Shown here: piece by piece, positions 1 through 8,235 of the stretch
Layout of the letters: every line of letters starts with the position of its first letter
Numbering within the stretch: position 1 is the stretch's first letter
From: Aliivibrio_A kagoshimensis
GTDB lineage: Bacteria > Pseudomonadota > Gammaproteobacteria > Enterobacterales > Vibrionaceae
Length of the DNA: 64,000 bases
Assembly: GCF_050337105.1 (NCBI RefSeq)
Contig: NZ_JAKJSQ010000012.1
Coordinates: forward strand, 1 to 64,000
Direction of reading: 5' to 3'
The notes under the pieces: model-generated
The model's input: only the letters and a program-made list of their open reading frames with translations
Told to the model about the DNA's origin: nothing
The model's database searches: none
Program-made: the position numbers and the translations under genes

Positions 1-122
1 ATTAAAAAGTTAGCTTGGAGTTCTATATTCGTTCAAAATATCGATATAGATCAGGTAAAGTTAAGTAATAAACTCGTATATTATGCTGCATATAAACCAT
101 CACAGTCATTAAGGAGAAATCC

Positions 123-1583
123 GTGTCAGAAATTAGTCAATTAGAACCAAAAGCCGTTTGGCAGTTCTTCGATAAAATTTGCTCAATTCCTCACCCTTCA
201 AAGCATGAAGAAGCATTAGCGCTATACGTTGTAGAGTGGGCTAAATCTGAAGGTTTGAACGTTCGCCGTGATGAGGTGGGTAATATTATTATTACTAAAC
301 CAGCAACCCCGGGGAAAGAGAACTGCAAAGGTGTTGTACTGCAAGCGCATTTCGACATGGTTCCTCAAAAAAATGAAGATACCGTGCATGATTTTCTTAC
401 CGACCCTATTCTGCCGTACATCGATGGCGAGTGGGTAACGGCAAAAGGTACCACTCTGGGTGCTGACAACGGTATGGGTATGGCCTCTTGTATGGCAGTG
501 CTCGTATCTAAAGAGATCAAACATGGACCTTTAGAAGTACTGCTTACTATAGATGAAGAAGCGGGCATGACAGGTGCATTTGGCTTGAAAGCAGGTTGGT
601 TAGAAGGAGACATTCTTCTAAATACTGATTCTGAGCAAGAGGGCGAAGTATACATGGGCTGTGCCGGTGGTGTTGACGGTACAATGACCGTTGATATTAC
701 TCGTGAAGCTTTACCTACTGGTTTAGTGACTCGCAAACTGGTACTAAAAGGCTTGAAAGGCGGACACTCTGGTTGTGATATTCACACTGGCCGTGGAAAT
801 GCTAACAAACTGTTAGGTCGATTCCTATTTGGTCACGCTGCTGAACTTGGTCTGCGTTTAGTCTCTTTCAATGGTGGAAGCCTTCGCAATGCCATTCCTC
901 GTGAAGCGAACGCCATTGTTGCGGTTCCTGCTGAGAAAGAAGCGCAACTTGCTGACCTGTTCAGCCAGTTTGAAGCGATTTTATCGCATGAGCTAGGTAA
1001 AGTTGAAACGGATCTTGTTACGTTTAATGAAGCCGTAACCACTAATGACGACGTGTTGTCAGTGGCAGATCAACATCGCTTTATCGCCTCTTTAAATGCA
1101 TGCCCTAACGGCGTGATTCGCATGAGCGATGACATTGAAGGTGTAGTAGAAACATCTTTGAATGTCGGTGTTATCACCACAGAAGCAAATCAAGTCACCA
1201 TTCTATGCTTAATCCGTTCACTAATGGATTCAGGACGTAGCAATGTTGAAGGTATGCTCTCTGCAGTTTCTCAGCTAGCAAACATTGAGTGTGAGTTCAC
1301 TGGTGCTTACCCAGGTTGGAAACCAGACCCAGACTCAGAGATCATGCACACATTCCGCGATGTTTACGAAAATATTTACGGTAACAAACCCAACATCATG
1401 GTTATCCATGCAGGTTTAGAGTGTGGTTTATTTAAAGAACCCTACCCTAACATGGATATGATCTCTTTCGGTCCAACGATCAAATTCCCTCACTCTCCAG
1501 ATGAGAAAGTGAAAATTGATACCGTCGCGCTGTACTGGGAACAAATGATTGCGATTTTAGATAACATTCCTGAAAAAGCGTAA
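123..1583 (+). CDS. pepD: Aminoacyl-histidine dipeptidase (peptidase D)
   Basis: Cytosolic M20-family zinc dipeptidase that hydrolyses Xaa-His and other dipeptides. The 486 residues match the family's usual length. Metal and catalytic motifs are visible: QAHFDMVP (about residue 75), GADNGMG (about 115), the catalytic Glu pair in TIDEEAGMTG (about 142), and HSGCDIHTGRGNAN (about 216) in the lid domain. The start is GTG at 123, two bases after a strong Shine-Dalgarno region (AAGGAG within 111-120). It is monocistronic: a bidirectional hairpin terminator follows directly and the next genes face it. Nothing is unusual in the sequence. Confidence 0.96.
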   Translation: MSEISQLEPKAVWQFFDKICSIPHPSKHEEALALYVVEWAKSEGLNVRRDEVGNIIITKPATPGKENCKGVVLQAHFDMVPQKNEDTVHDFLTDPILPYIDGEWVTAKGTTLGADNGMGMASCMAVLVSKEIKHGPLEVLLTIDEEAGMTGAFGLKAGWLEGDILLNTDSEQEGEVYMGCAGGVDGTMTVDITREALPTGLVTRKLVLKGLKGGHSGCDIHTGRGNANKLLGRFLFGHAAELGLRLVSFNGGSLRNAIPREANAIVAVPAEKEAQLADLFSQFEAILSHELGKVETDLVTFNEAVTTNDDVLSVADQHRFIASLNACPNGVIRMSDDIEGVVETSLNVGVITTEANQVTILCLIRSLMDSGRSNVEGMLSAVSQLANIECEFTGAYPGWKPDPDSEIMHTFRDVYENIYGNKPNIMVIHAGLECGLFKEPYPNMDMISFGPTIKFPHSPDEKVKIDTVALYWEQMIAILDNIPEKA

Positions 1584-1600
1584 TTCATTCGACACCAATA

Positions 1601-1630
1601 AAAACGGGAGCTTAGCGCTCCCGTTTTTTT
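1601..1630. terminator. Bidirectional intrinsic terminator between pepD and the ABC/decarboxylase-like operon
   Basis: An 8-bp stem, ACGGGAGC (1604-1611) with GCTCCCGT (1617-1624), has a 5-nt loop. A T-run follows on the plus side and an A-run precedes it, so it can end transcripts in both directions. The stop codon of the last minus-strand gene abuts it. Confidence 0.9.
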
Positions 1631-2312
1631 ATGCCACTCTAAATCGATTGGTCCGCTTCTCCAACAAGTGAAACAGAAACAGAATCATCGCACTAAGAAC
1701 AAAATAGATAACGCCGGCTGAGATAAAAATCTCCATTGGGGTATACGTCCTAGCGATAATGGTTCTCGCCGCTCCCGTCAGATCCATTAATGTAATCGTA
1801 CTGGCTAAAGCACTCCCTTTTAGCATCAAAACCACTTCGTTGGTGTAGGCGGGTAACATAATGCCAAAAGCTCTAGGCAACAAGATACGCTGAAACATTT
1901 TAAATCGCCTCATTCCTAACACCTCACACGCTTCAACTTCACCTTTAGGAATGCTCTGTAGCGCACCACGCAAGATTTCTGACGTATAAGCGGTGGTATT
2001 CATGCTAAAGGCAATAATGGCACACCAATAAGGCTTAGAAAGAACCACCCATAAAAAAGACTCCCGTACCCAGACAAATTGCGCTGCGCCGTAATAGATA
2101 AGGAATATTTGCACCAATAGCGGTGTCCCTCGAAAAAAGAAGACATAACCATAAGCGGCTCCGCTAAGCCATTTTTTTGCTGAAAGTCGAGCAAAGGCCA
2201 AAGGAAGAGCAAAAATAGCCCCCAATAAACATGAGAGCCCAACTAACTTTAACGTCGTGACTGCGCCAGTAAGCAGTTTAGGGTAGTGATCAACAATGAC
2301 TGATAGATCCAT
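1629..2312 (-). CDS. Polar amino-acid ABC transporter permease (HisM/ArtM-like)
   Basis: Inner-membrane permease of the His/Glu/Gln/Arg ABC family, 227 residues with about five hydrophobic segments. The cytoplasmic coupling loop carries the EVLGMRRFKMFQRILLPRA pattern (EAA loop, about 130-150), which contacts the ATPase. It is the last gene of the eight-gene minus-strand operon, one base downstream of the other permease, and its stop touches the terminator. With the ATPase, binding protein and HisQ-like partner it forms a complete importer. The substrate cannot be read from the permease. Confidence 0.92.
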   Translation of the reverse strand: MDLSVIVDHYPKLLTGAVTTLKLVGLSCLLGAIFALPLAFARLSAKKWLSGAAYGYVFFFRGTPLLVQIFLIYYGAAQFVWVRESFLWVVLSKPYWCAIIAFSMNTTAYTSEILRGALQSIPKGEVEACEVLGMRRFKMFQRILLPRAFGIMLPAYTNEVVLMLKGSALASTITLMDLTGAARTIIARTYTPMEIFISAGVIYFVLSAMILFLFHLLEKRTNRFRVA

Positions 2313-2313
2313 A

Positions 2314-3009
2314 TTACATTCCCCCTACTATACCGCGATTAGAATAACGCTCGATACCCGCTAATACCCTCATGCTTACCCATGTCAGTAGCAGATAGAT
2401 TAAGGTTGCTGAGAAATAAAACGTAAATGGCTCACGGGTAAAGGCAACCGCCAATGATGTCTCACGCATTAGGTCTTGTAACCCAATCACAGAGATCAGT
2501 GCGGTGTCTTTTAACAGTATCAGAAACAGATTACCCAGACCCGGCATGGCATAACGCCATACTTGTGGCAGTATGATTTTTATATAAGTACGGGGACGAG
2601 AAAGGCCCAGCACTGCAGCAGACTCCCATTGTCCCTGTGGTATCGCTAAAAAAGCGCCACGGAACACTTCACTGGCGTATCCACCAAACGCTAAACCTAA
2701 CGCTAAGGTTCCCGCCAGAAAAGGGCCAACTTCAATATACTCTTGGTAATCAAACCAGCTGGCAACCTCTTGAATTAACATTGAAGCGCCAAAATAGATA
2801 ATCAGTACCCCTAAAAGCTCAGGCGTACCTCGAATTAACGCGGAGTAGATCTTTGACCAAATAGCCAATGGTTTAAACGTTGAAAAGCTGCAAGCAGCCC
2901 CTAATAAACCAAGAAATAGTCCGAGCAGTAGTGCAGAAAAAGCGAGTTGTAACGTGATCCATGTCCCTGCAATCAGCTGAGGCCAATACCCCTGTAACTC
3001 CCACCACAT
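2314..3009 (-). CDS. Polar amino-acid ABC transporter permease (HisQ/ArtQ-like)
   Basis: Inner-membrane permease, 231 residues, partner of the downstream HisM-like permease. The coupling loop reads ESAAVLGLSRPRTYIKIILP (about 130-150). N-terminal segments WITLQLAFSALLLGLFLGLL and the RGTPELLGVLIIYFG stretch are typical of HisQ/ArtQ proteins. It lies between the binding-protein gene, from which it is separated by 56 bp containing a GC-rich hairpin, and the second permease. The hairpin may lower its expression relative to the binding protein. Confidence 0.92.
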   Translation of the reverse strand: MWWELQGYWPQLIAGTWITLQLAFSALLLGLFLGLLGAACSFSTFKPLAIWSKIYSALIRGTPELLGVLIIYFGASMLIQEVASWFDYQEYIEVGPFLAGTLALGLAFGGYASEVFRGAFLAIPQGQWESAAVLGLSRPRTYIKIILPQVWRYAMPGLGNLFLILLKDTALISVIGLQDLMRETSLAVAFTREPFTFYFSATLIYLLLTWVSMRVLAGIERYSNRGIVGGM

Positions 3010-3031
3010 AGCAACGTCCTTATCTTACTCA

Positions 3032-3055
3032 GCAGAGGGGGAAGCCCCCTTCTGC
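3032..3055 (-). terminator. Intercistronic hairpin between binding protein and permeases
   Basis: GCAGA and five G residues pair with five C residues and TCTGC, with one bulged T and an AAG loop. On the coding (minus) strand it follows the binding-protein stop. No T-run follows, so it looks like an mRNA-stabilising or attenuating hairpin and not a full terminator. Confidence 0.6.
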
Positions 3056-3065
3056 CTTGTATGAT

Positions 3066-3815
3066 TTAATAGATGGTAAATGGGAAGTACGCTTTATTAA
3101 TTTCAGCGTAAGTGCCGTTCGCAATGATGGTAGCCAGTGCTTTATTGATTTGATCTTTTAACTTGTCGTTTTTACGTACCGCGATACCAATAATGTCATC
3201 TTTGGCAAACGCTTCACCGGTAAAGGTAAACTGCTGGGCTTTCTCTGATTGTAACCAAGCGTGTGTCGGAAGTTCATCAGATAAGAAACCATCTAAACGT
3301 CCTGATTGAGCATCTAGATAGACTTTTTCTTGGCTATCGTAGAGCTTAATATCCACAACACCCGCCAGTTCATCTTCTAAATATTGACTGGCAATAGTTG
3401 AGCGTTGTGCGCCAATGGTTTTTCCTTTTAGCGCAGAAGGGTCGTTGGTGAACTCTTTGCCCTTCATCGCCACAAAACGTAAACCACCTGAATAATATTT
3501 ATCAGTAAAATCTACCTGTTTAAGACGATCTTTGGTGATTGACATGCTTGAGACAATGGCATCAAATTTTCGGTTCTTCAAACTGGGGATCATGCCATCC
3601 CAATCATTGATCACAATATTGCACTCTACCTTCATTTCAGCACAAAGGGCGTTGGCAATATCCACATCAAAGCCTTTAATGGTGCCGCTTGCATCCACAT
3701 AGTTAAAGGGAGCCCAAGCGCCTTCGGTAGCGATGGTGAGCTTGTCTGCTGCCTCAGAGGAAACAGAGGCCAGCAGTGTTGCTGCTGAAAGTAACGTTGT
3801 TAAGAGTTTCTTCAT
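3066..3815 (-). CDS. Periplasmic polar amino-acid-binding protein (HisJ/ArgT/ArtJ family)
   Basis: SBP_bac_3 periplasmic receptor of the ABC importer, 249 residues. The ATG at 3815 is chosen because AAGGAG lies five to six bases upstream; an in-frame start eight codons earlier has no such site. An N-terminal signal peptide (MKKLLTTLLSAATLLASVSSEA) is clear. Ligand-site features of amino-acid receptors are kept: GAWAPFNY, GFDVDIANALC, SSMSITKDR (binds the alpha-carboxylate), QRSTIASQYL and DGFLSDE (contacts the alpha-amino group). It should therefore bind an alpha-amino acid. Likeness is closest to the Lys/Arg/Orn/His type, but the exact ligand is not deducible. Confidence 0.93.
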   Translation of the reverse strand: MKKLLTTLLSAATLLASVSSEAADKLTIATEGAWAPFNYVDASGTIKGFDVDIANALCAEMKVECNIVINDWDGMIPSLKNRKFDAIVSSMSITKDRLKQVDFTDKYYSGGLRFVAMKGKEFTNDPSALKGKTIGAQRSTIASQYLEDELAGVVDIKLYDSQEKVYLDAQSGRLDGFLSDELPTHAWLQSEKAQQFTFTGEAFAKDDIIGIAVRKNDKLKDQINKALATIIANGTYAEINKAYFPFTIY

Positions 3816-3854
3816 TGTATTCTCCTTGATGATGCTCATCTTTTTTCATTATTA

Positions 3855-4622
3855 TTAATATTCAGTAGCTACAAATTCACGACACCGCTGCGATTGTGGC
3901 TGTTCAAACAGCTGTTGAGGAGTACCGCTCTCTTCAACCATTCCCTGGTGCAAAAAAATTACTTTATTGGATACTTCTCGAGCAAACCGCATCTCATGGG
4001 TAACGATGAGCATGGTTCGCCCCTCTTTTGCCAGCCCTCGCATTACTGCTAACACCTCCCCGACTAGCTCAGGATCAAGTGCCGAGGTTGGCTCATCAAA
4101 TAACAGAACTTCTGGGTCCATCGCTAGTGCACGAGCAATCGCAACACGTTGCTGCTGCCCACCTGATAATTGACTTGGATAACGCTCTCCGTGATCTGAT
4201 AAACCGACTCGCTCTAACAGAGAATCCGCTTTCTCCCTGGCCTCACTGTTACTCAGCTCTAATACTTGCATCGGGGCTTCTATCAAATTTTCAATAATGG
4301 TCATGTGAGGCCAAAGGTTGAAGTTTTGAAATACAAATCCAACTTTCGCTCTCATTTTCGCCAGCTGATTACGGTCTGAAGACGCCAATTGATTGTCACT
4401 CTCTTTTTCTAATTTGAGTGTCTCGTTAAAAAGAGAGAGAGTGCCCTCTGTTGGCCGTTCAAGCAGATTCAAACAGCGCAATAGCGTGCTCTTGCCAGAA
4501 CCACTAGAACCGATAATAGAGATCACATCTCCTTCTACGGCTTCCAAATCGATGCCTTTCAATACATCCACATTACCGAAGCTCTTCTTTAACCCTTCAA
4601 TCTTAATCACTGGCGTCGTCAT
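3855..4622 (-). CDS. Polar amino-acid ABC transporter ATPase (HisP/GlnQ-like)
   Basis: Cytoplasmic ATPase of the importer, 255 residues. Walker A is GSSGSGKST (about 37-45), the Q-loop is FQNFNLWPH, the signature is LSGGQQQR (about 152), Walker B is VLLFDEPTSALDPE, and the switch His lies in IVTHEM. It starts at ATG 4622 behind AAGGAG, 11 bp after the dehydrogenase gene, so it is co-transcribed with the enzymes. That linkage is the main argument that the imported compound is the substrate of the enzymes encoded upstream. Confidence 0.94.
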   Translation of the reverse strand: MTTPVIKIEGLKKSFGNVDVLKGIDLEAVEGDVISIIGSSGSGKSTLLRCLNLLERPTEGTLSLFNETLKLEKESDNQLASSDRNQLAKMRAKVGFVFQNFNLWPHMTIIENLIEAPMQVLELSNSEAREKADSLLERVGLSDHGERYPSQLSGGQQQRVAIARALAMDPEVLLFDEPTSALDPELVGEVLAVMRGLAKEGRTMLIVTHEMRFAREVSNKVIFLHQGMVEESGTPQQLFEQPQSQRCREFVATEY

Positions 4623-4633
4623 GCTGAATCTCC

Positions 4634-5413
4634 TTATGCTGAACCAGCTAACCCACCGCCATCAACAATCATGGCTTCACCGGTAATGAAGGAGGCCTCA
4701 TCACTGGCTAAGAACAACACAGCACTCGCGATCTCTTCAGGACGGCCTACTCGCTGTAATGGGCGGTCTGTTGCACCATCAATCAGCGCGTTATCAGGCT
4801 CTCCTAACTGTCTTGCTTCATTGACCAACATCGGGGTATGAGTATCTCCGGGACAAACACAGTTCACGCGGATATTTTGAGGTCCGTGATCAATGGCCAT
4901 CGCTTTGGTTAATAGTACGGTTCCACCTTTAGAAGCACAGTAAGAGACCGCTTCTGCTCCTGCCACAATTCCCCAGCCCGATGCCGTATTCACAATCACA
5001 CCTTTACCAGCACTTCTCATGATAGGAACGACGTATTTACACATTAAGAAGATGGACTTTAGGTTTACATTCATGACCGCATCCCACTCCTCTTCCGTGG
5101 TGTTCACCACACAAGCACGACGTGTAATACCGGCGTTATTAAATAGAATATCCACCTTGCCATACGCTTCTAAAGCACGTTGAAGTAGCATTTGACAGTC
5201 GTGAGATTTGCTCACGTCGGTCGTCACAAATATCGCCTTTTCACCTAAGCTTTCAATCTGAGATACCAGCTCCCTGCCCATCTCTTCATTCATATCAGCG
5301 GCAACAATAGCGGCGCCCTCTTTGGCAAACGCTAACGCGGTGGCTGCACCGATACCGCCTGCAGCACCTGTAATCATGGCAACCTGTCCTTCAAAACGTC
5401 TATTCATGTCCAT
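4634..5413 (-). CDS. Short-chain dehydrogenase/reductase (classical SDR), NAD-type
   Basis: Cytosolic oxidoreductase, 259 residues from the ATG at 5413, which has AGGA about seven bases upstream. A longer GTG start at 5446 is possible but lacks a site. Classical SDR features: TGAAGGIG (15-22), Asp40 at the end of beta-2 (suggests NAD over NADP), NNAG (92-95), catalytic Ser145, Tyr158 and Lys162 (YCASK), and PG at about 188. It resembles FabG-like sugar or hydroxy-acid dehydrogenases; family membership does not give the substrate. It sits between the kinase-like gene and the ABC genes in the operon and probably oxidises a hydroxyl intermediate (inference). Confidence 0.93.
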   Translation of the reverse strand: MDMNRRFEGQVAMITGAAGGIGAATALAFAKEGAAIVAADMNEEMGRELVSQIESLGEKAIFVTTDVSKSHDCQMLLQRALEAYGKVDILFNNAGITRRACVVNTTEEEWDAVMNVNLKSIFLMCKYVVPIMRSAGKGVIVNTASGWGIVAGAEAVSYCASKGGTVLLTKAMAIDHGPQNIRVNCVCPGDTHTPMLVNEARQLGEPDNALIDGATDRPLQRVGRPEEIASAVLFLASDEASFITGEAMIVDGGGLAGSA

Positions 5414-5449
5414 CTGTTTTCCTGCCTTTTTTAGTATTGAGTTCACAAC

Positions 5450-6652
5450 TTAAACAATGTTGATTGGGTACGCTGTCTGTTCATTGTTATTGGTGATGAC
5501 TTTAGTGTGTCCCGATAAATGGGTGTTTATTTCGGTTGAGCCGCTATCAATCAACAACGGCCGACCTTGAAGTTCAACTAATTTACTGACCGTAGCAACG
5601 ATCCATAATCGTGATTTTGAGAGTGTGGAGAGTAAGGTGAAACTGATCTGCTGATTACCACGACCAATCACAAACCCTTGCCCGCCTATGCAGGTAACAA
5701 TCAGACACCACTGACTGTCACTACTTAACCGTTGTTCGAGCTGTTGCTGGTTAGCATCTTCCATAATCAACGTCTGATTTTGGTACACATCAACACCGAG
5801 TAAGGTTCCCCCTCCCATCTGCTGTTTAATTGAAAAGGTGGTTGAACCTGGTCCCAATACGTAGAACGTATCCGGTTCCATTCTCGCCAATACCTCTTGT
5901 GCGATACCGAGGCAGTGATCATCCCCTGCTACTTTTCGTCTGGATTTTGAGCCTTGCAAACGCGATCGCCCATCCAAAACAGAGAGGTAACCGTAGTGTT
6001 TAGCGGCGACAATTCCTTGACGAAGTAGTGGCTCATCTATGTCCATCACTTCACGCTGTTGGCACTGTTTTAGCAATGAGTAACTCTTAGAAACGTGCTC
6101 AAGATTGCCGTAATAGCGTTTGAGCTCTTCCATCACAATATGTGCTGCTGCTTCGGTACTAACGGCAAACACTGATGACTGAATCTTTACCCCTGCAGGT
6201 ACGCCTAACACAGGATGTCCATCGCCAATGCCATCAAAAATATTACGTGCTGTACCATCTCCACCAACAAACAACAATAGATCAACACCGTGCTCTATTA
6301 ATGCCACACTCGCCCGCTCGCTGTCTGTTCCTGAGCTCTGATATAACAGCTTATTATCAATAGGTTGATAGACCACGGTTGTTTTTTCAATGGCACTTAA
6401 AGGCAGCATATCACGACCATCGCAGTAGCTTTCTCCCATGCTATTTGCACATGTTTTTAGCTCGATAGAGAGTTGATAATTGCCGCACAACTTATTCAAT
6501 ATTGCTATCAACCGTTTGGCCTGTTTAGGGCCATTCGGTTGATAACCTGCTGATATTGCTTGTTGTTGAATATCAACCCCATCGCTGCCTTTCAGCCCCG
6601 CAGGACCTCCAACACCAGCAACGGGGTTAACGATCAATCCGAGGCGAAACAC
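5450..6652 (-). CDS. ATP-NAD kinase family protein (AcoX-like)
   Basis: A 400-residue protein of the ATP-NAD/AcoX kinase group. It has the nucleotide-binding N-terminus LGLIVNPVAGVGGPAGLKGSDG (about 4-25, shown only as a family hallmark), the GGDGT motif (GGDGTARN, 130-137) and a GVPAGVK segment (about 150-156). Start is GTG at 6652, sharing one base with the stop of the upstream P-protein-like gene, which implies translational coupling. AcoX relatives occur in acetoin operons without a proven reaction, and true NadK proteins are shorter. Whether it phosphorylates NAD or a pathway intermediate is unknown; its placement favours a pathway-specific role. Confidence 0.85.
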   Translation of the reverse strand: MFRLGLIVNPVAGVGGPAGLKGSDGVDIQQQAISAGYQPNGPKQAKRLIAILNKLCGNYQLSIELKTCANSMGESYCDGRDMLPLSAIEKTTVVYQPIDNKLLYQSSGTDSERASVALIEHGVDLLLFVGGDGTARNIFDGIGDGHPVLGVPAGVKIQSSVFAVSTEAAAHIVMEELKRYYGNLEHVSKSYSLLKQCQQREVMDIDEPLLRQGIVAAKHYGYLSVLDGRSRLQGSKSRRKVAGDDHCLGIAQEVLARMEPDTFYVLGPGSTTFSIKQQMGGGTLLGVDVYQNQTLIMEDANQQQLEQRLSSDSQWCLIVTCIGGQGFVIGRGNQQISFTLLSTLSKSRLWIVATVSKLVELQGRPLLIDSGSTEINTHLSGHTKVITNNNEQTAYPINIV

Positions 6653-8235
6653 TACTCGAACCTTTTCAGCTTACGTTGATACCCTCTCCAACTCATTGCC
6701 CACTTCTCAGGGTCATCGAGCGTGTCATCTTTCACTTGATGTATTGGGCAGTTATGTGGTGCATCCACTACCATTTGTGGTGAGGTATAGGCTTCATTAG
6801 CAATAAAAGCTAGCGTATTTGCATACTCATCAAGATCTTTCATTGAGTAAGCTTCTGTCGGCTCTAATGTCACAGGTTGTGGTACAACATATGGGTGATG
6901 ACTGGTCCAATAGTGAAGACCAAAGTCAGCCATGCGAACCCCTATCTGTTCCGAACTGATCCCCGTATCTTCGTACAATTTCTGCCAGCTATAACGCACT
7001 TGCTCTATGCGTGGGCCATTACCAAGATATGGCATCTCTATCCCTTTAATGTCGAGCACTTTCTTCAACAAATAGTTGTTGTTAAGTATCGCGATATCAG
7101 AGACTTCTCGCAGACCATCAGCACCGAGTGTCATGACCCAAGCGTACGCTCGAACCACTATCGACGCGCATCCTGTCCATGAACTTACCTTACCAATACT
7201 CAGTTCGTCGGCTTGCTCTAATGAAAACTCACCACCGTTACTGGCGACTAAAGGGTAGGGCAGGAAAGGGGCCATTTTTTCCGTTGCACCAACGGCACCA
7301 ACAGCAGGGCCACCACACGCATGTGGAGTTGCAAAAGTTTTATGTAAGTTGAAATGACAAAGATCGAAACCAGCATCTCTCGCTCTGGTAATACCAAGTA
7401 ATCCATTCGCATTGGCTTGGTCATACGCACAGATACCACCAGCGTCATGAATCAAGTCGACAAAGGTTTTAATATGTGGGCTGTAGATCCCCGTATCTTC
7501 AGGATTGGTGATCAATAACCCGGCTGTACGTTCTGAAATCACCTCTTTCAGTGCTTCGACTGATGGGTAGCCATTCTCGTCTGGAAATAGGTTAATGATC
7601 TTATAACCACACACTTTGGCACACGCCGCATCAGAAGGGTGACTAAACATGGTGGTAATGATCTCATCTCTCTGTTCATGCTCACCACGAGATTCATGAT
7701 AAGCTCGAATGATCGCCGCATTGGTATAGATAGCTGCTGAACCCGCCCGAGGTTGAAATGAGAAACGATCCATGCCGGACACTTCTTGGAGAACCTGCTC
7801 CATTCGACTCATAATATCCAGCAAGCCTTGTGTGGTACTGTCATCTTGTCTTGGGTGCATGGTTAGCACTTTAGCCTGACGAGCCAGTTGTTCGTTGACC
7901 TTTGGGTTGTACTTCATAGTACAAGTGCCCTGCCCCACATCTACTTGAAAATCAGCCCCCAAGTTCTCTTGAGATAAGCGTAAGTAATGTCTTAGTACTC
8001 TGTTTTGCGACATCTCCGGCAGTTTAGGAGGCTCTGAACGACACATTGACGCCGGCAACAAGTCTGCCGCTGTGCCAGTACTGTCACTAATTGCAGATTC
8101 AACACGTGGAACCAGAACACCGCGCTCACCAGGAGTACTCAGTTCAAAGATAATTGGCTCATCCCATTTTGCTTGATGGAAGCGCCTAATGTTTGGTTGA
8201 TCATCTGACGATCTATGTTTGCTGATATTTTCCAT
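6652..8235 (-). CDS. Divergent glycine dehydrogenase (P-protein) subunit 2-like protein (GcvPB family)
   Basis: PLP-dependent fold-type I protein, 527 residues, homologous to the PLP-binding half of glycine decarboxylase. Seen: IIFELSTPGERGVLVP (28-43), TCTMKYNPK (104-112), and the PLP lysine K299 in NLHKTF. Divergence is strong at the active site. The Gly-rich segment after the lysine is ATPHACGGPAVG, where GcvP normally has a run of glycines. QPRAGSAAIY (161-170) lacks the usual GAQGE, and HPRQDDSTTQG (127-137) replaces the QPEE-type motif. It overlaps the subunit 1-like gene by one base and is coupled to it. It is likely a PLP decarboxylase or lyase subunit acting on something other than glycine (inference). 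Confidence 0.85.
   Translation of the reverse strand: MENISKHRSSDDQPNIRRFHQAKWDEPIIFELSTPGERGVLVPRVESAISDSTGTAADLLPASMCRSEPPKLPEMSQNRVLRHYLRLSQENLGADFQVDVGQGTCTMKYNPKVNEQLARQAKVLTMHPRQDDSTTQGLLDIMSRMEQVLQEVSGMDRFSFQPRAGSAAIYTNAAIIRAYHESRGEHEQRDEIITTMFSHPSDAACAKVCGYKIINLFPDENGYPSVEALKEVISERTAGLLITNPEDTGIYSPHIKTFVDLIHDAGGICAYDQANANGLLGITRARDAGFDLCHFNLHKTFATPHACGGPAVGAVGATEKMAPFLPYPLVASNGGEFSLEQADELSIGKVSSWTGCASIVVRAYAWVMTLGADGLREVSDIAILNNNYLLKKVLDIKGIEMPYLGNGPRIEQVRYSWQKLYEDTGISSEQIGVRMADFGLHYWTSHHPYVVPQPVTLEPTEAYSMKDLDEYANTLAFIANEAYTSPQMVVDAPHNCPIHQVKDDTLDDPEKWAMSWRGYQRKLKRFE

Noticed and set aside
365..736. Long antisense frames inside pepD and other genes (such as 30311-30988 opposite pomA)
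   Set aside because: They mirror strongly supported genes, have low-complexity composition and no ribosome-binding sites.
3816..3839. Eight-codon N-terminal extension of the binding protein
   Set aside because: The ribosome-binding site AAGGAG lies inside it and serves the ATG at 3815; the extension would also spoil the signal peptide.
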